A stretch of DNA of 64,000 nt from the NCBI RefSeq assembly GCF_050948215.1, contig NW_027488993.1, positions 94,619 to 158,618 of the forward strand. Direction: 5' to 3'. A program made the translations under genes and the position numbers. Positions 63,701-64,000 of the stretch are shown here, piece after piece; position 1 is the stretch's first letter; each line of letters begins with the position of its first letter. This DNA comes from Halictus rubicundus (lineage: Eukaryota > Arthropoda > Insecta > Hymenoptera > Halictidae). The notes below the pieces were generated by a model that worked only from the letters and a program-made list of their open reading frames with translations, was not told the DNA's origin and did no database searches.

Positions 63701-64000
63701 TGAAGTGAAGAGTGAAGTGAGTGAAGAGTGAACGTGAAGTGCAGACGTGAAGTGAAGTGAAGAGAAGTGACGAGTGAAGTGAAGAGACGTGAAGTGAAGA
63801 GTGAAGTGAAGTGAAGAGTGAAGTGAAGTGAAGAGTGACGTGAGACGTGAAGTGAGAAGAGTGAAGTGAAGAGTGAAGTGCAGTGAAGAGTGAAGTGAAG
63901 TGAAGAGTGACGTGACGTGAAGAGTGAGTGAGAGAAGTGAAGAGTGAACGTGAAGTGAAGAGTGCAGTGAAGTGAAGAGTGAAGTGAAGTTGACCGTGAA
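60781..64000. repeat. GTGAA-family satellite, block F (second satellite, runs off the window)
   Basis: Tandem array with consensus GAGTGAAGTGAAGTGAA, a 17-mer made of GA plus three GTGAA pentamers. A 12-bp variant, GAGTGAAGTGAA, is also common. Copies are much less uniform than in the GGATA array. Single-base differences such as GTGACGTG, GTGCAGTG, GTGACAGTG and GAACGAGTG, including many 1-bp insertions and deletions, are scattered throughout. The minus strand reads a 17-residue periodic peptide (SLHFTLHFTSLFTSLHS) in an open frame of 989 codons, which I treat as an artefact. The array continues beyond the right edge. Confidence 0.95.

Overview
This 64-kb window is almost entirely satellite DNA from a eukaryotic genome, most likely an insect or other arthropod. 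The evidence for an arthropod is a 3' fragment of an R1-clade-like non-LTR retrotransposon at 44,818-45,406. Its reading frame contains FCERVMLRKEAAERDRER, a signature I recognise from the C-terminal end of ORF2 proteins of R1/TRAS/SART-type LINEs. There is no host gene that I can support, and no rRNA, tRNA or CRISPR. The very long minus-strand open frames (up to 3,575 codons) are compositional artefacts of a stop-free pyrimidine-rich strand.

Layout. (A) 1-23,370: a heterogeneous satellite built on the 17-bp monomer GAGGATAGGATAGGATA (GA plus three GGATA pentamers). It is rich in point variants such as GAGAATAGG, GATAGCGG, ATACGATAG and ATATAGGATTGG, and it contains large segmental duplications with offsets of 1,520, 1,748 and about 5,750 bp. 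(B) 23,371-40,019: the same monomer, more uniform, with a different set of variants (the GGTAATTGG marker, ATTGAGGGAAGG, GGAAAGTGG), runs of a 12-bp monomer (GA plus two pentamers) and a tandem duplication of about 4.1 kb. (Insert 1) 40,020-42,042: 2,023 bp of unrelated sequence ending in A10 and flanked by a perfect 16-bp target-site duplication. (C) 42,043-44,817: satellite of type B. (Insert 2) 44,818-45,406: a GC-rich, 5'-truncated LINE tail of 589 bp ending in A13, again with a perfect 16-bp target-site duplication. (D) 45,407-60,235: satellite, including a 9/10/11-monomer higher-order repeat near 50.2-51.6 kb, a long stretch of nearly invariant monomers near 52-54 kb, and 1,494- and 2,622-bp duplications. 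(E) 60,236-60,780: a G/T-rich transition zone. (F) 60,781-64,000: a second satellite with monomer GAGTGAAGTGAAGTGAA, also 17 bp and also GA plus three pentamers, but with the pentamer GTGAA in place of GGATA.

The most notable points are these. Two adjacent satellites share one 17-bp (and 12-bp) grammar but use different pentamer words. Two unrelated poly(A) insertions share orientation, target-duplication length and target sequence pattern. Undisturbed sister copies of both insertion sites are present elsewhere in the window, and their marker spacings confirm the two insertion sizes exactly. The purine-rich strand stays on the same side across the entire window, with no inversion. The biology of such arrays (centromeric, subtelomeric or heterochromatic, possibly transcribed or G-quadruplex forming) cannot be decided from this sequence alone.
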